Below, piece by piece: positions 45,316 through 56,770 of a DNA stretch of 64,000 nt; the stretch's first letter is position 1, and each line of letters starts with the position of its first letter. Where the stretch lies: contig NC_054085.1 in assembly GCF_017562075.2 (NCBI RefSeq), positions 11,006,259 to 11,070,258 on the forward strand, in the 5' to 3' direction. The stretch is from Anopheles merus. Lineage: Eukaryota; Arthropoda; Insecta; Diptera; Culicidae. The translations under genes and the position numbers were made by a program. The notes beneath the pieces were generated by a model, which saw only the letters and a list, made by a program, of their open reading frames with translations, searched no databases and was not told the DNA's origin.

Positions 45316-47509
45316 TTTGTTGTGCCATCTAATAGATTTACGATGCCTAACCCCTACTCATCCAACGGGCACTATGCGTTAAAGATTTGCGATAAAGCCG
45401 CCGAGTCGTCGCCGTTGTACCCACTAAAGTGATACACGAGTTATCGCCCGATAAAGCAAAAGGTGCTGGCACTTTTTTTTCTCTCGCTCTTCTATAACTA
45501 GGATAGCACGCCCAGAACGGACCAATACGCAGTATTTGTGCGAAACAGTCACAACAACACTTCAGAGTGCGATCGTTTTGCGGAAGAGCAAATAATTCCG
45601 TGAATTGAATAGAAATCTTTAACAACGCTCCTCACCGTCATCATTGTCGGCCACCGAGGAGACGGAGGAAGATGGTGTGTTTGTTACTATTTCGCGATTC
45701 GCACTATAAAGTGGTGCATCTAGTCTAGCAAGCAATAAAAGTCTGTCGTAGATACGTGTCGTGTCCGTACCCTTTGAGGTAAACGCGGGGCAATGCAGTT
45801 ACGGACCGTTTTGGTGGTTGCATAGAGCGAACAACACAGCACTCGCCACCAACAGTCGCGTTATTTGATCTGGTTTTTGTTTCCCCGTGGGAAGAAAGGG
45901 ACAAAAGTCCAATCAGTTACCGGGCGTGCAGTGTGTGTTACTAACAGCGGGCCAGTTGCCAAAAGTGCGGTACTCCGTCGTGAGGTGTGGTGAGTAAATG
46001 TGTACGTTACTGGCAAACCCCGTAAAACACCTCACAGCAAATATACTGAAGCGCGGGGACGATATGGACTGATAGTTTTTGCTGTTGTGCTGTGTGGTAG
46101 GGAAAGTGGTCCAATGTTATCGAGATACAAAGCTATGTAGATGGTGTTTATAGGTTGTTCAGTGTAGTTTTACGTGCCAAAAGAATTTTTTTCGGTCGTG
46201 AGAAAGTTTGTAATTAGGTAATTGATTACAATAATCTTTGAATTGTTGAAGTTATGATTTAGCTTTGTCCTTTAATTCCTTGTAAATGCAGTAATCCTTC
46301 AGTGTTTTTAAGGCACTGTCAGTAATGGAACGCATCAGAGTGTTACGTCTGGATCTGGTTCTATCTGGTTATAACTTTCAATTATGTTTTAGAAATAGCA
46401 TGTACATTAAAGTATATGCAGTGATGTTTTATAAACTAAATACATAAGTGCAATGAAGTGCTTTGTAATCTTGACTTATGTTAAAAAAAAAGTCCAAACA
46501 AACCACACTGCAAATTGTTCAATAAGTTAAGCCAAACTGTACTCTGCATATGAATAAAACTTGTGTACAACAATAAGACAAAACAATGTTTTATCTAACA
46601 ACATTGGGCTATTAATCGGTAAAATAAAATTACTATTAAACATAGCTGCATTACCTGATTTTCACCATCGAATGTCAAAAACATAAAAATAGAGTGAACA
46701 TTTTCGTAACTTACTATACTTTTCTAAACAAAATTTCGTAAAAATTATTAAAAAAAAAACACGAATTATTGCAAAAGACAAAGCATGACAAACATGATGG
46801 CCGTAGCTTTTCAAACTTTTCATAAGCAATAATAGAAATGGTTTTAATATTTAACAATTTTCAATTTGTTTTGCACAAAAAGCTAGTGGAAATGTAATTT
46901 AATGTTTTACCCTGAAGTTGTTCCATTTGCACAACTTTGCATGTTCTTGCTTTAAACTAAATCGGAAGCAATATTTGATGATTTAACGTATAATATTTAC
47001 ATACTCCCAAAAAAACCTGGAAAAAAGAGTATATTGATACAAATTCCAAAAAAAATTTATTATAATAAAATGAGCAATTTTTATAGCCAAAACATTCATA
47101 CTTTTATGGCATTAAAATCAATTTAATTTAGTTGTATAAAACCCAGTTTCATAAGCATCAAACGAAGCAGCAACCAGCTATCATTTCATGGAATACATAA
47201 CGCGTTTGGGATGAAAGTAAAATTATATAAAGTAATAGGAAAAAAGCATTTCTAATCCCATGAAAGGATCCTTTGACTCCTTCTTGTATGAACATTTGCA
47301 ACACCGCACAGACCACATTTATTAGCGTTCTTGTGATGCGCTTTCACGCGAACCACTTTCACCGTTGGCGACCGCAACCAACCCCTGTCCATTCGACATT
47401 CTCTCCTCCTCATGGCTTTCTTGTCTGCGCGTCAACTGCAATCAAAGCAATCACCAGTACCATGGGCCACTAATGGGGCTTGATGATATAATTCAGTTAC
47501 AGAACAACC
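45316..47509. other. Intergenic plus probable leader exon of the NAT gene at 47510
   Basis: AATAAA at 45734-45739 could end the transcript of the gene at 41256. TATAAA occurs at 45705-45710. TCAGTT at 45913-45918 is a good arthropod initiator, followed by a GTGAGTAA donor at 45990. An acceptor TTACAG ends at 47502, seven bases before the ATG at 47510. A non-coding leader exon of about 75 bases (45915-45989) with a 1.5-kb intron is therefore likely. The remainder (46000-47470) is AT-rich with nothing nameable. Confidence 0.5.
45913..45918 (+). promoter_or_regulatory. Candidate initiator of the NAT gene at 47510
   Basis: TCAGTT (A at 45915) followed 75 bases later by a consensus splice donor (GTGAGT at 45990), consistent with a short untranslated first exon. 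Confidence 0.4.
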
Positions 47510-49876
47510 ATGGCAGGCGCTAATACCACCACCACCACCACCACCCAATTAACCATCGACGGCAGTGTGGCGCCGGAAGTTAACACCCGAGAGCTCCACG
47601 AGCCAAAGGAGCGCGAAAAGTGGGGCCGTGGCATCGAGTTCCTGCTCTCCTGTATCGCCCTTTCCGTTGGGTTCGGCAACATTTGGCGCTTCCCGTACAC
47701 GGCCATGCAAAACGGCGGTGGAGCGTTCCTCATTCCCTACCTGATAGTGCTGTTCCTGGTCGGCCGACCGCTCTACTATCTCGAGATGGTGATGGGTCAG
47801 TTCGCGAGCCGGGGCTGCATCAAGGTGTTCGATGTCGCACCGCTAATGCGTGGCGTAGGCGTCGGCCAAACGCTTGCCCTGCTGCTGATACTGGGCTACT
47901 ATGCGGCCGTACTTTCCATCTCGGTGCGCTACTTTGTTGCCTCGTTCGGCAGTCCACTGACCTGGGCTCGCTGTGAGCCGGACTGGAGCGGGTGTGTCGA
48001 TTCGGAGTTTAAGGGGCGCGTGCAGAACGCCAGTTTAAGGCCATCGGCAGAGTATTACTTTAATCGTACCGTGCTTCACAACTTCTGGACGGTGGAAGAC
48101 GGTATTGGAGTACCGGACTGGAAGCTGGCTGTTTGTTTGCTGTTTTGCTGGATCTGTATCACGGGTATACTGATTAAGGGTATTCGTAGCTCGGGGAAGG
48201 CTTCTTACTTTTTGGCCATCTTTCCGTACGTGATACTGTTGGTGTTGCTGGTACGCACCTGTACGCTGGAGGGAGCGGACCAGGGCATACTGTATCTGAT
48301 GAAACCGCAGTGGGAGAAGCTGATAGACGTGCAGGTAATTTTCCGTTTTTTAGGCTATAAGAGATGATTGTAGGGTTTTATAGAGCTTTTTGAACATTTT
48401 TTCACACAGGTTTGGTATGCTGCCGTAACTCAATGCTTCTTTTCGCTCACAATATCACTCGGTTCGGTTATCGTGTTTGCTTCGTACAACAGCTTCACCA
48501 ACAATATTTACCGGTAGGTATTGCATTTCACCAATTAAACTCCTAGAAACTGCATACAAATAATGTCTTAATTGTCAATTATAGTTTATCTTTTAATTTT
48601 GATTTATTTCCTACCAATTCATCAAAAAATTATCTATATGAGTCTTCACTGATGAGCGATTTGAATCTTTGAAGATTCATGGTTCTTTAAAGATTCATAA
48701 ATTCTTGAAGATTCAGGTAGAGTCTAGCGAAAAATATTCACTATCATGTAAAAAACAACTTCCATTTTGTATGAAATCAAATACAATAAAGAGAGAAGAC
48801 CTTTAGATTTTGATCTGTCTAACATATCTGTCTCCTTCCCCCACAGTGATGCTATGATCATCTCCTGGCTCGATACCTTCACCTCGATTGTGTCGGGCAT
48901 CGTTGTGTTCGGTATCGTCGGCAATATTGCACACATCACCGGTAACCGGGTCGAGGATATGCAGCTGCAGGGTCCCCAGCTCACCTTCATCACGTATCCG
49001 GATGCGATCGCCAAATTCGATGCCGCCCAGAACGTGTTTGCTGTGCTGTTTTTTCTTATGTTTTTCCTACTCGGGCTCGGTAGCAACACGGGCATCGTAA
49101 CGACGATCGTGACGGCGGTTCGCGATCGGTTCCCCCAGCTGCCCAACTGGAAGGTGGTGATTTCGATAGCGATCTATGGGTTTTGCTGTGGGTTGGTTTA
49201 CATTACACCGGTAGGTACTATATAGCTTGGGAGGTTTCAATATGCTTAGTGAGTACTCATACACTCTCATCGTACTTTCTAGGGTGGATTACACGTGTTG
49301 GATGTGGTAGACAAGTACGGTGTTACATTAACGACGCTAACGCTGGTAATGCTGGAGATTGTAACGTTCTGCTGGATGTACGGTGTGGAGCAAATTGGGC
49401 ATGACATTCAGCTCATGTTGAGCCGGAAGACTGGTGTATTTTGGCGAGTTTGCTGGAGCTTTGTGACGTTCGGTATCATTGCCGTTATATGGGTGTTTAG
49501 CTTCATCCAGTACACGCCACTCCCAGTTCCGCTGGGTATGACCGGTGAGAGTTACATCCAAGTAACGTTCTCCTTTTTTAACTAACCAGTTATTAATCCA
49601 TTCCCTTCAGTATTTGGTTGGTGTCTGTATGCATTCGTAATCAGTCAAGTTGCAATTTGGGCTGTGTATGCCTTATGCGAACGAAAAGAAGAAAAACTAT
49701 TGGACAGAATCAAAGCTGCCTGTCAGCCAACGTCCGATTGGGGACCAGAAGACTTTACCGTGCGTTCACAATATCGAGCCGAGCGTTTCAAACGTTTGGA
49801 GGAAAATCGAGCCCAAAGTGTTGGTGTCGGGAAATGTGTACTGCGAAAGATACGCAACACATTTTTTCAAAAATAG
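47510..49876 (+). CDS. SLC6 nutrient amino acid transporter (NAT) with altered substrate pocket (606 aa)
   Basis: Five coding exons: 47510-48334, 48410-48513, 48847-49210, 49283-49544 and 49611-49876 (stop TAG). The ATG lies in ACCATGG context just after a likely leader splice. The N-terminus has a Thr run (residues 6-12). GFGNIWRFP lies at residues 54-62 and the loop cysteines are in TWARCEPDWSGC. Helix 6 (48410-48513) reads FFSLTISLGSVIVFASYN. Aligned with LeuT, the substrate-contacting Phe259 position is Leu, and the positions before it and two after it are both Ser, unlike every other copy here. Helix 8 has GLGSNTG and the tail DWGPED. It has no intron at the LYF site but has one directly before VWYAAV, shared only with the gene at 52083. 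The pocket change suggests a different, possibly bulkier, substrate, for example an aromatic amino acid. That is inference; published mosquito NATs do include indole- and phenyl-selective members. Confidence 0.93.
48640..48722. repeat. Short copy of the AAGATTCAT palindromic repeat
   Basis: GATTTGAATCTTTGAAGATTCATGG and following AAAGATTCATAAATTCTTGAAGATTC words lie in the intron before 48847. They match the repeat field at 16740-17450. Confidence 0.4.
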
Positions 49877-49962
49877 TTACATTTTCATAAGGTATCAATT
49901 GTATGTATTTAAGAATAGATTTTGACATTCTGTAAAGCTTTACAGGCTGGAGATTATTGAGT

Positions 49963-49968
49963 AATAAA
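49963..49968 (+). terminator. poly(A) signal of the NAT gene at 47510
   Basis: AATAAA 87 bases after the stop codon. Confidence 0.5.
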
Positions 49969-50096
49969 TTTAAAATTCATCAATATTTTTCAGGTTTTTC
50001 CTATTCATTTTTTGAGTGTTTCTTTTTCGAAAGTAGAGTTAACTAGGGGGTGACAGGCAATTCCAATTCTAGATTTTTATATATTCTGTAGTTTTC

Positions 50097-50264
50097 TTAG
50101 TCGTCAACTCGAATGACTCAATAACATGCCCGTCATGGATTCAAGCCTAGAGTGGGCCGTTTCCCCGTAGCAAGGACTACTATCCGGTTGCGTTTTACTT
50201 AATAAACCTCGAAATATTGTATAAACCGGCATGTCCGCGCAGGACGTTACGCCAAATAGAAGAA
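50097..50264 (+). mobile_element. 5'-truncated SINE
   Basis: It begins inside the element at TTAGTCGTCAACTCGAATGA, keeps the degenerate B-box GATTCAAGCC, and shares with the copy at 62451 the 3' segment CGGCATGTCCGCGCAGGACG ending GCCAAATAGAAGAA. The head (TGGTGGTACAG) is lost. Confidence 0.7.
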
Positions 50265-51006
50265 ATATTGATCTTATACGGGATTTTTCCATATAACTTG
50301 AGCTAGTGGCCATTACAGTGATGCCTGAAAAAGAGAGAGCGAGAACTACCAGGATCCGATAACATGAAGTCTTAGAAGTACTTCAAGGCTTTTCGAGAGC
50401 ATCTCTTCATAATCGCACATATTTGAGGAAGATTGTGTTGCAGATTGTGTGCCAAAAAAATGATTTAACTTAGGCAGGTTTTTAAAAGTAGTTGGAGAGA
50501 TCTTTAATACTCTCTCATCCAGATCTCTTCAATATGAGCGTTAAAGAACATTGATCTTGTTCTACAATATCACGTTTATTCCTTATTAGATTTGCTCTTA
50601 TCCAATTTTATTGCAATTGCTTCTAACAGCCTTCCTTACTTTAAATCCATGATGACTCCCTTGGAAAGAATGTTGACAATTCCCTTCGCTTCGGTGACAG
50701 CATCACTCAACGGCAACAAAAACATCTTACATTTTCCCCCATCTACCCATGCGTAGCATGACTAAACACACAACCTGCAACGATTTCTAGGAAATAAAAT
50801 CGACATGCATTGCGTTCTGTTCAAGCGAGCGTGAAAACCCCAAAATGCAGGCCGGCACAAATATTTTGCATCCAAGCTACGATTTTCCCGCGATTAGTTG
50901 AAGCGAAAGATTCCAGCGAAATCTAAACCCATCGCATCGTTGGAATGTACGCAACCCCTCCTGCGTTTGGAAGATGACGCAGGCTTGCCAATTCTGAAGC
51001 AGGGAA

Positions 51007-51434
51007 ATGGACGACTTCCAAGAAGATGAGGGCGATTGCTTTTTATTGCATCTCTTATCAGAGTTTGCAGCAGCAGCAGCAGCAGGGCCGCAACAACCAT
51101 CATGGTTTTATGGTAAAAGTAATTTAAGTAATTTAGGTGGTTGTTTTAATAATATCGCAACGACACCCATTAGACGCCGGGAAGGTACCGGAGAGCTAAT
51201 TTGCAAGCGATTCTTTATCTCGAGTTATGAGTTGCGAGCATATGAGGTAAGATAGGCAACGTTTATGGAGACATCAACATACTGGCCGTTAGCAGTCGTT
51301 TCGTTTGGTCTAGTTTTTGGTGCAAAAGAGTTTCTTTACTGGTGGTGGTGGTAGTTGTTAGTGGGGTTGGCTATTAATATGAAACTAATATCTTTTCCTT
51401 CTTGCAGGGCGAGCAAGTAGAAACGGTTTTCTAG
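51007..51434 (+). CDS. Candidate small two-exon gene of unknown function (88 aa)
   Basis: ATG at 51007 opens a frame MDDFQEDEGDCFLLHLLSEF, followed by six alanines encoded by a CAG repeat, then PQQPSWFYG and a basic, hydrophobic second half containing TPIRRREGTGELICKRFF and SSYELRAYE. The exon would end at 51246 on a consensus donor (GAG/GTAAGA). The next acceptor, TTTTCCTTCTTGCAG, ends at 51407 and continues in phase 0 to GEQVETVF and a stop at 51432-51434. The protein shows an acidic start, a low-complexity linker and a polar/basic end, with no signal peptide or membrane helix. I do not recognise a family. It could be a genuine small nuclear or cytosolic protein, an upstream frame in an alternative leader of the gene at 52083, or chance. 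The well-formed intron in frame is the best argument for it. Confidence 0.4.
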
Positions 51435-52082
51435 TCGTGGTAGGTGCCAACTTTCCAAGTGCAAAAAAGGAAGAAGATTTCTGTAGCAAAACAAGACAAA
51501 TCCAATAGAAAGTACGGGTCAGAGAAGAGGGGAGCCAAATCCTCTCGCTGCTTCCTCCCCATCGAGATCAATCGAACGGTACAGATGTAAGCGAAAGGGT
51601 TGTGTGGGTATGTGTGGTGCGTGGGATTATAACTTACCGGTTTTTCGCTTTTGGGAATATCCCAGCGGCCCAAGGCGGCCGGCATGCATTCGGGTTTTAC
51701 GGGCTGGAAATACTACTTTTTGCACTCCACAAACACACACACTCACACACCGTTACAGCATCAATAGACGCTTCTGTTGGCACGCGAGCGTCTTGTTCGA
51801 TTAGTGTGTTTACATACACACAATCGAAACGTGTTCATTCACAACGCGCACAACGCGAGTTAAATGTGTCGCACACCGAGTGCAGCACCGTCAAATGCAC
51901 TTGGCTCGCGATCGAGACAGCATCTCATCTCGCTGGGGGCTCGCGAACTACCGCGCGATAGTAAAAAAAGAAACCAAAACAAAACCTCAGTGACTGTGAG
52001 TAAGCGCATAGTGTGTGGGTGTGTTGTGTTTGGTGTATTTGCGCTTCGGTGACAGTTTGACAGTTTAGCTCCAGCTGATCGA

Positions 52083-54552
52083 ATGGAGAACCTTGGATAT
52101 GCGGGCGGACAGGTGGAGCCGGGGGAGAAAGGCACACAGGCTGCTGATAGTCGATCGGTCGCTTCGGTAAGCAAATGACGCCGCTGATCAAGCGCTGCTG
52201 ATAAGGGCATTGGTGTTTGAGTGATCCAGTAATGTGTACTTTGTTTTGATTTCGCACTTTCACAACAATGAGTGAGCAGCAGTCGAAGCCGCCTTTTACG
52301 TGCGATTAGTTAATCATCGAATCGAATAATTTGTATGTTTTGCTTCCTCTATGTGCATTCCAGCCGATGAATTCCAGCATCACGCTGCAGACGATCAGTG
52401 ACGACACGAAAACCACGACCTCGACGCGTGATAAATGGGGCCGGGACATTGAGTTTATGCTGTCCTGCATCGCGTACTCGGTCGGGTTCGGCAACATCTG
52501 GAAGTTCCCGTACACGGCGCTGAAGCACGGCGGCGGTGCGTTTCTGCTGCCGTACCTGATCGTGCTGTTCATAGTGGGCCGACCGATCTACTACCTGGAG
52601 ATGATATTGGGCCAGTTCTCGAGCAGGGGGTGTGTGAAGCTGTACGATCTGGCACCGGCTATGCGAGGTAGCGTCATGCAGTTTTAGTTGTTGTTTTGTA
52701 TCCCCTAAAAAACATTTAAATAACATCCTTCTTTTTTGCAGGCATTGGAGTGGCGCAAACGATCGCAATGTTCGTGGTGATGACGTACTACGCGCCGGTG
52801 CTGGCCATCACGTTCCGGTACTTTGTGGCATCGTTCAGCAGCACCCTGCCGTGGAGCGAGTGCAACCCTGGCTGGGCAAACTGTGTCAATTCTTCGTTCG
52901 TGGGACGGCTGGAGCCCACCAACGGCACAGCCGTTGGACTGCAGTCATCCGCCGAGCTGTACTTCCTGTAACTATACTGTCCAAAAACACAATTGACAAC
53001 CCACTAACACATCTTTCTAACACTCCTGTCTCACCGAAACACAGCAAGGAAGTGATCCACAAAGCACCCTCCCTTGAAGATGGGCTCGGCATGCCCGACT
53101 GGAAGCTGGCACTGTGTCTGCTGTTCGCGTGGATCGTCGTCGCCACCATCCTGATTCGGGGTGCGAAAAGTACCGGCAAAGCGTCCTACTTTCTGGCCAT
53201 CTTTCCGTACGTGATCATCATCATACTGCTGCTGCAAACGCTCATGCTCGACGGGGCGATGCAGGGCATCCTGTACTTCATCACACCGCAGTGGGACAAG
53301 CTGCTCAGCATCGAGGTAGGCAGCAAGCGTTACATTCTCGAACCCCTACAGGTAGGCAACTCCGCATTACATCAATAATTTTTCGCCCCGTCTTCCGTGT
53401 AGGTTTGGTACGAAGCCGTTACGCAGTGCTTCTTTTCGCTCTCGGTCTGCTACGGTGGCATCATCGCGTACTCGTCCTTCAACAACTTCAGCAACAATGT
53501 GCACCGGTAGGTAGGGTCATGGTAATTAGGGCCACAATCGATTGACCCTTTTATCCCATTGGTTTTGTTGTGACACAGTGACGCCGTCATTATCTCCTGG
53601 CTCGACACCTTCACCTCAATCGTGGCCGGCTGCATCGTATTCGGGGTGATCGGCAATTTGGCGTACGTTAGTGGGCAGCCCGACATCCAGAAGCTGGCGC
53701 GGGACGGTGCCGGCCTCACCTTTATGACATACCCGGACGCGATCGCCAAGTTCCAGTTTCTGCCGCAGCTGTTTGCCGCCCTGTTCTTCCTGATGCTGTT
53801 CATCGTGGGCGTCGGCAGCAATCTGGGCGTAACGACCAGCATCATTACGGCGATCCGGGACCAGCGGCCCCAGCTGCGCCACTGGCAGGTGGTCCTGGGG
53901 ACCGTCACCGTGGGGTACTTCTTCGGGCTGCTCTACCTAACGCCCGGTGGGTTCGATTTCCTGGACGTGATCGATTACTACGGTGCCAAGTACGTGACGC
54001 TCACGTTTGCCGTGCTGGAGCTCGCCACCGTTGCGTGGATTTACGGCGTGGATCGGATCTGTCGCGACATCCGCTTTATGCTGGGCATCGAGACATCGTT
54101 CTACTGGCGCGTCTGCTGGGGACTGATTGCACCGGCCGCCACGCTGCTCATTCTTATCTTCAGCTTTGCCGACTTTGAGCTGCAAAAAGTCCCGATGGGC
54201 TACAATGGTACGTTCGTTATGATTGCTGTTTCCCCTGCTACGCAAGGTCGTGCATGAATGAAATGATGACGGTTTGCTTGTCTTTACAGTTTTAGGGCTG
54301 TTTATCTACGCAATTGCGGTGCTACAACTGCCTGGTTGGTACTGCTACGCGGTTTGGAGGCGGCGCAGCAAGCAGACGGAATCATTGCGCAAGGCGGCAC
54401 ACAATGCGCTCAAGCCGATGGATATTTGGGGGCCGGAAAGTGATACCGTGCGGTTGCAGTACCAGACCGAGGAGGAGCAGTACCAAAACAGCCAACCGCT
54501 CGAGCTCAGCACTGTGCAGCGAATCAAGAAGCGAATGTTTAACATGGGATGA
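52083..54552 (+). CDS. SLC6 nutrient amino acid transporter (NAT), complete (626 aa)
   Basis: Seven coding exons: 52083-52166, 52364-52667, 52742-52967, 53045-53315, 53403-53506, 53579-54207 and 54290-54552 (stop TGA). The first exon (MENLGYAGGQ...) resembles the start of the gene at 31925 (MENRSYVG) and joins at phase 0. GFGNIWKFPYTA lies at residues 69-80, with Lys at the usual Arg gate position. The next motif reads KHGGGAF, with His replacing Asn before the glycines. The loop cysteines are in PWSECNPGWANC with sequons NSS and NGT. Helix 6 reads FFSLSVCYGGIIAYSSFN, with Tyr at the LeuT Phe259 position. Helix 8 has GVGSNLG. The tail has IWGPES, and the C-terminus is longer and Gln/Glu-rich. 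It has an intron at MRG/IGV shared with the gene at 61100 and one before VWYEAV shared with the gene at 47510. Na+-coupled amino acid uptake is inferred. AATAAA lies at 54802-54807. Confidence 0.94.
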
Positions 54553-54801
54553 GCTTTCGTGAGATTGTGCCAGAATTGGAATCCTGGCGTGAAGTCTAGG
54601 GACAAGTGATGATGATAGGCCCTTATTATTGAACTGCTCTCGAAACCCTCTAACGAGCGTTATGTTTTCCCGACCGACGAAGCATTATGAATAAGGTTAG
54701 CAGTTAGTATCAACACTCTAGAATTTGTTGTGTTCACACTTAATGTAACGTAAGTAGCGCGTGATAGAAATATGTTTTATGTCCAGTTTCCTTAAAATGT
54801 A

Positions 54802-54807
54802 AATAAA
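54802..54807 (+). terminator. poly(A) signal of the NAT gene at 52083
   Basis: AATAAA 249 bases after the stop codon. Confidence 0.45.
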
Positions 54808-56649
54808 TTGTTACCAAAGTTTTTACGAAACACATGATTTTGGATTAAAAAAATATAGTGTTGTCGCGTATGTTCATGCAATCGTCGCTATTAAAAATGT
54901 AGAAATAGCAAGAAACATTAACCCAACACTTTTAAAATTGCTGTAAAATACATCAACATGACAAAATTCAAATAAAAAACCAGGGTAACTAACTTTCCAA
55001 TATGAATAGCTACAAGTACAGAAGATTCTGAACAAAGTTAAGGAAGTGAAAACAATATTAAGATATTCATGAAAAGTACATTTTTACTATAATATGAACA
55101 AGCAATTGTAAAAAAAAGTAAAACGCAAACTAAAATGTTAGGTAAAAGAAAAAAAAGTTTGTAAAAAGAGAAAACAAAAAGTTAGGTAAAACCTTGAAAA
55201 AAAAGGAAGCAGTTATTAAAATAAAAGCAAGCATTAACAAAAATTTCGAAAACTGTACATAAAATGAAAGAAAAAAACAGTAAATAAGTGGAATACGAGC
55301 ACGATAAGTGGTATACCAGTGTTGCTTGATCGAACAAAAAAAGTTGTTCACTAAATCTACTCGAAAATAACAAACAATAGAATATGAAAAGAAGAAAAAA
55401 AGAAACATGATTTTAAACGCCAAACTTTCCATTCATCCAACACATAGCAACGGTTCATTCCGTAAGAATAATTTATTCCACTTTACCGTCAAGGTTGCGG
55501 AAAAAAATCACCGGCACACACGCCACACGCCGTTCCGTAATCGCACACACTTAATCTGTGCACAGCTCACTGCCAAAAAAAAAACCGAATGTTCAAAAAC
55601 AGCGCCCGACAGCTAGGAAGGGATTCCCAATGTTTGGTTTTTCCCAACGCAAATGAAACGCAAAAAAACAACTGGCACCAAGCCCGCGACGATAATCGGC
55701 AAAGCTGTAGCGACGCGAAGGATGTGTACACGCTTTGTGGTTGGTGTCCCAGCTTTCCGGGTTATATCCACAGGGAAACCCCGGAATGTACACGAACCAA
55801 AAAAAAACGAACATATCCAACAGCTTTTGGAAATGCCATCCCAAGAAAGTTGGGAAAGGGGCAAAAGTGGCAACAGGTTAGCCGATTTACCCTGCTGCTG
55901 TAATGTTCGCCAACGCCAACAAGTATCTCAATTACACACACAAACACACACACACGGTACATCCCTCTGCCGGAGCCTCTCATTAAGGGGGTACATTCTG
56001 TCTCTGTGATCGCACGATGCTAGACCGAAACGAGCAGTCAGAACGTGTGCCGCCTCACGGCTTAATGCATGACGGGAAGCCAACTTGTGGAATAATTCCC
56101 ATGTCGAGCGTCGTTTTGTTCGGCGGCGGTACTTTCCCTTCTGCGAGAGAGCGAAACCTTGTCTGATATACGTGAGCTGTGTTAGCAAATGTTTGATTGA
56201 TTGAAGGCGGTCGGTGGAATTCATTTTCGTCGTCAGGAACTTATCGCATTATCGAAGCACAAAAAGGCAACGGGATGTAGTAAAACGAAAGGGGCTTTTT
56301 TGGGAAGGCTTCTGATTATTGATGATGATTAAATGAACTGCAAAATGGGAAATGTAGTACGATTGACGAGTCGGGAAGGGACGACATTCTGCAGCACAAT
56401 TGAGATGCTACTGATTAAATAATTCCGATAGTGACTGCCGTAATAATTATCTAGCAGCTGTGTACTTTCTCTGTTGTACCAGTCCGTATCAGAGAGCAAA
56501 TTGTAAGCGTAGAATGATATAATTATTTACCGTTTGTTGTATCGCTCAAGTAGTTTGTTAGTATAGAAAGCTGCTTGTAGCTGGAATTTGCGCTATTTGA
56601 ACATAAAATATGGTTCACCTGGTTGAAGGAACTGTTTTATGACAGTTAT

Positions 56650-56770
56650 CGTGTCTCATGGCTTTTTGATCGCTTCCCAAAAGCTTTTAGGGACTTTCCA
56701 AAATTATTTGGATTCGTCCCACATTTTACTGAGTGCTGTCCACCTATTTTGAACCAGTTGGATTGATTTT
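56650..56770. repeat. Possible decayed relative of the CCACGATTTATTGG MITE
   Basis: The pattern of about 30-base units (TTCCCAAAAGCTTTTAGGGA, TCCAAAATTATTTGGATTCG, TCCCACATTTTACTGAG) follows the arm structure of the element at 33169-33398, but with many changes and no ends. Confidence 0.25.

Larger units (their letters stand above)
49969..52082. other. Intergenic, fourth to fifth NAT gene
   Basis: This stretch contains a truncated SINE (50097-50264), a candidate small gene (51007-51434) and, from about 51740 on, GC-richer sequence that should be the leader of the gene at 52083 (TCAGTG at 51987-51992 is one possible initiator). The rest holds nothing I can name. Confidence 0.5.
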
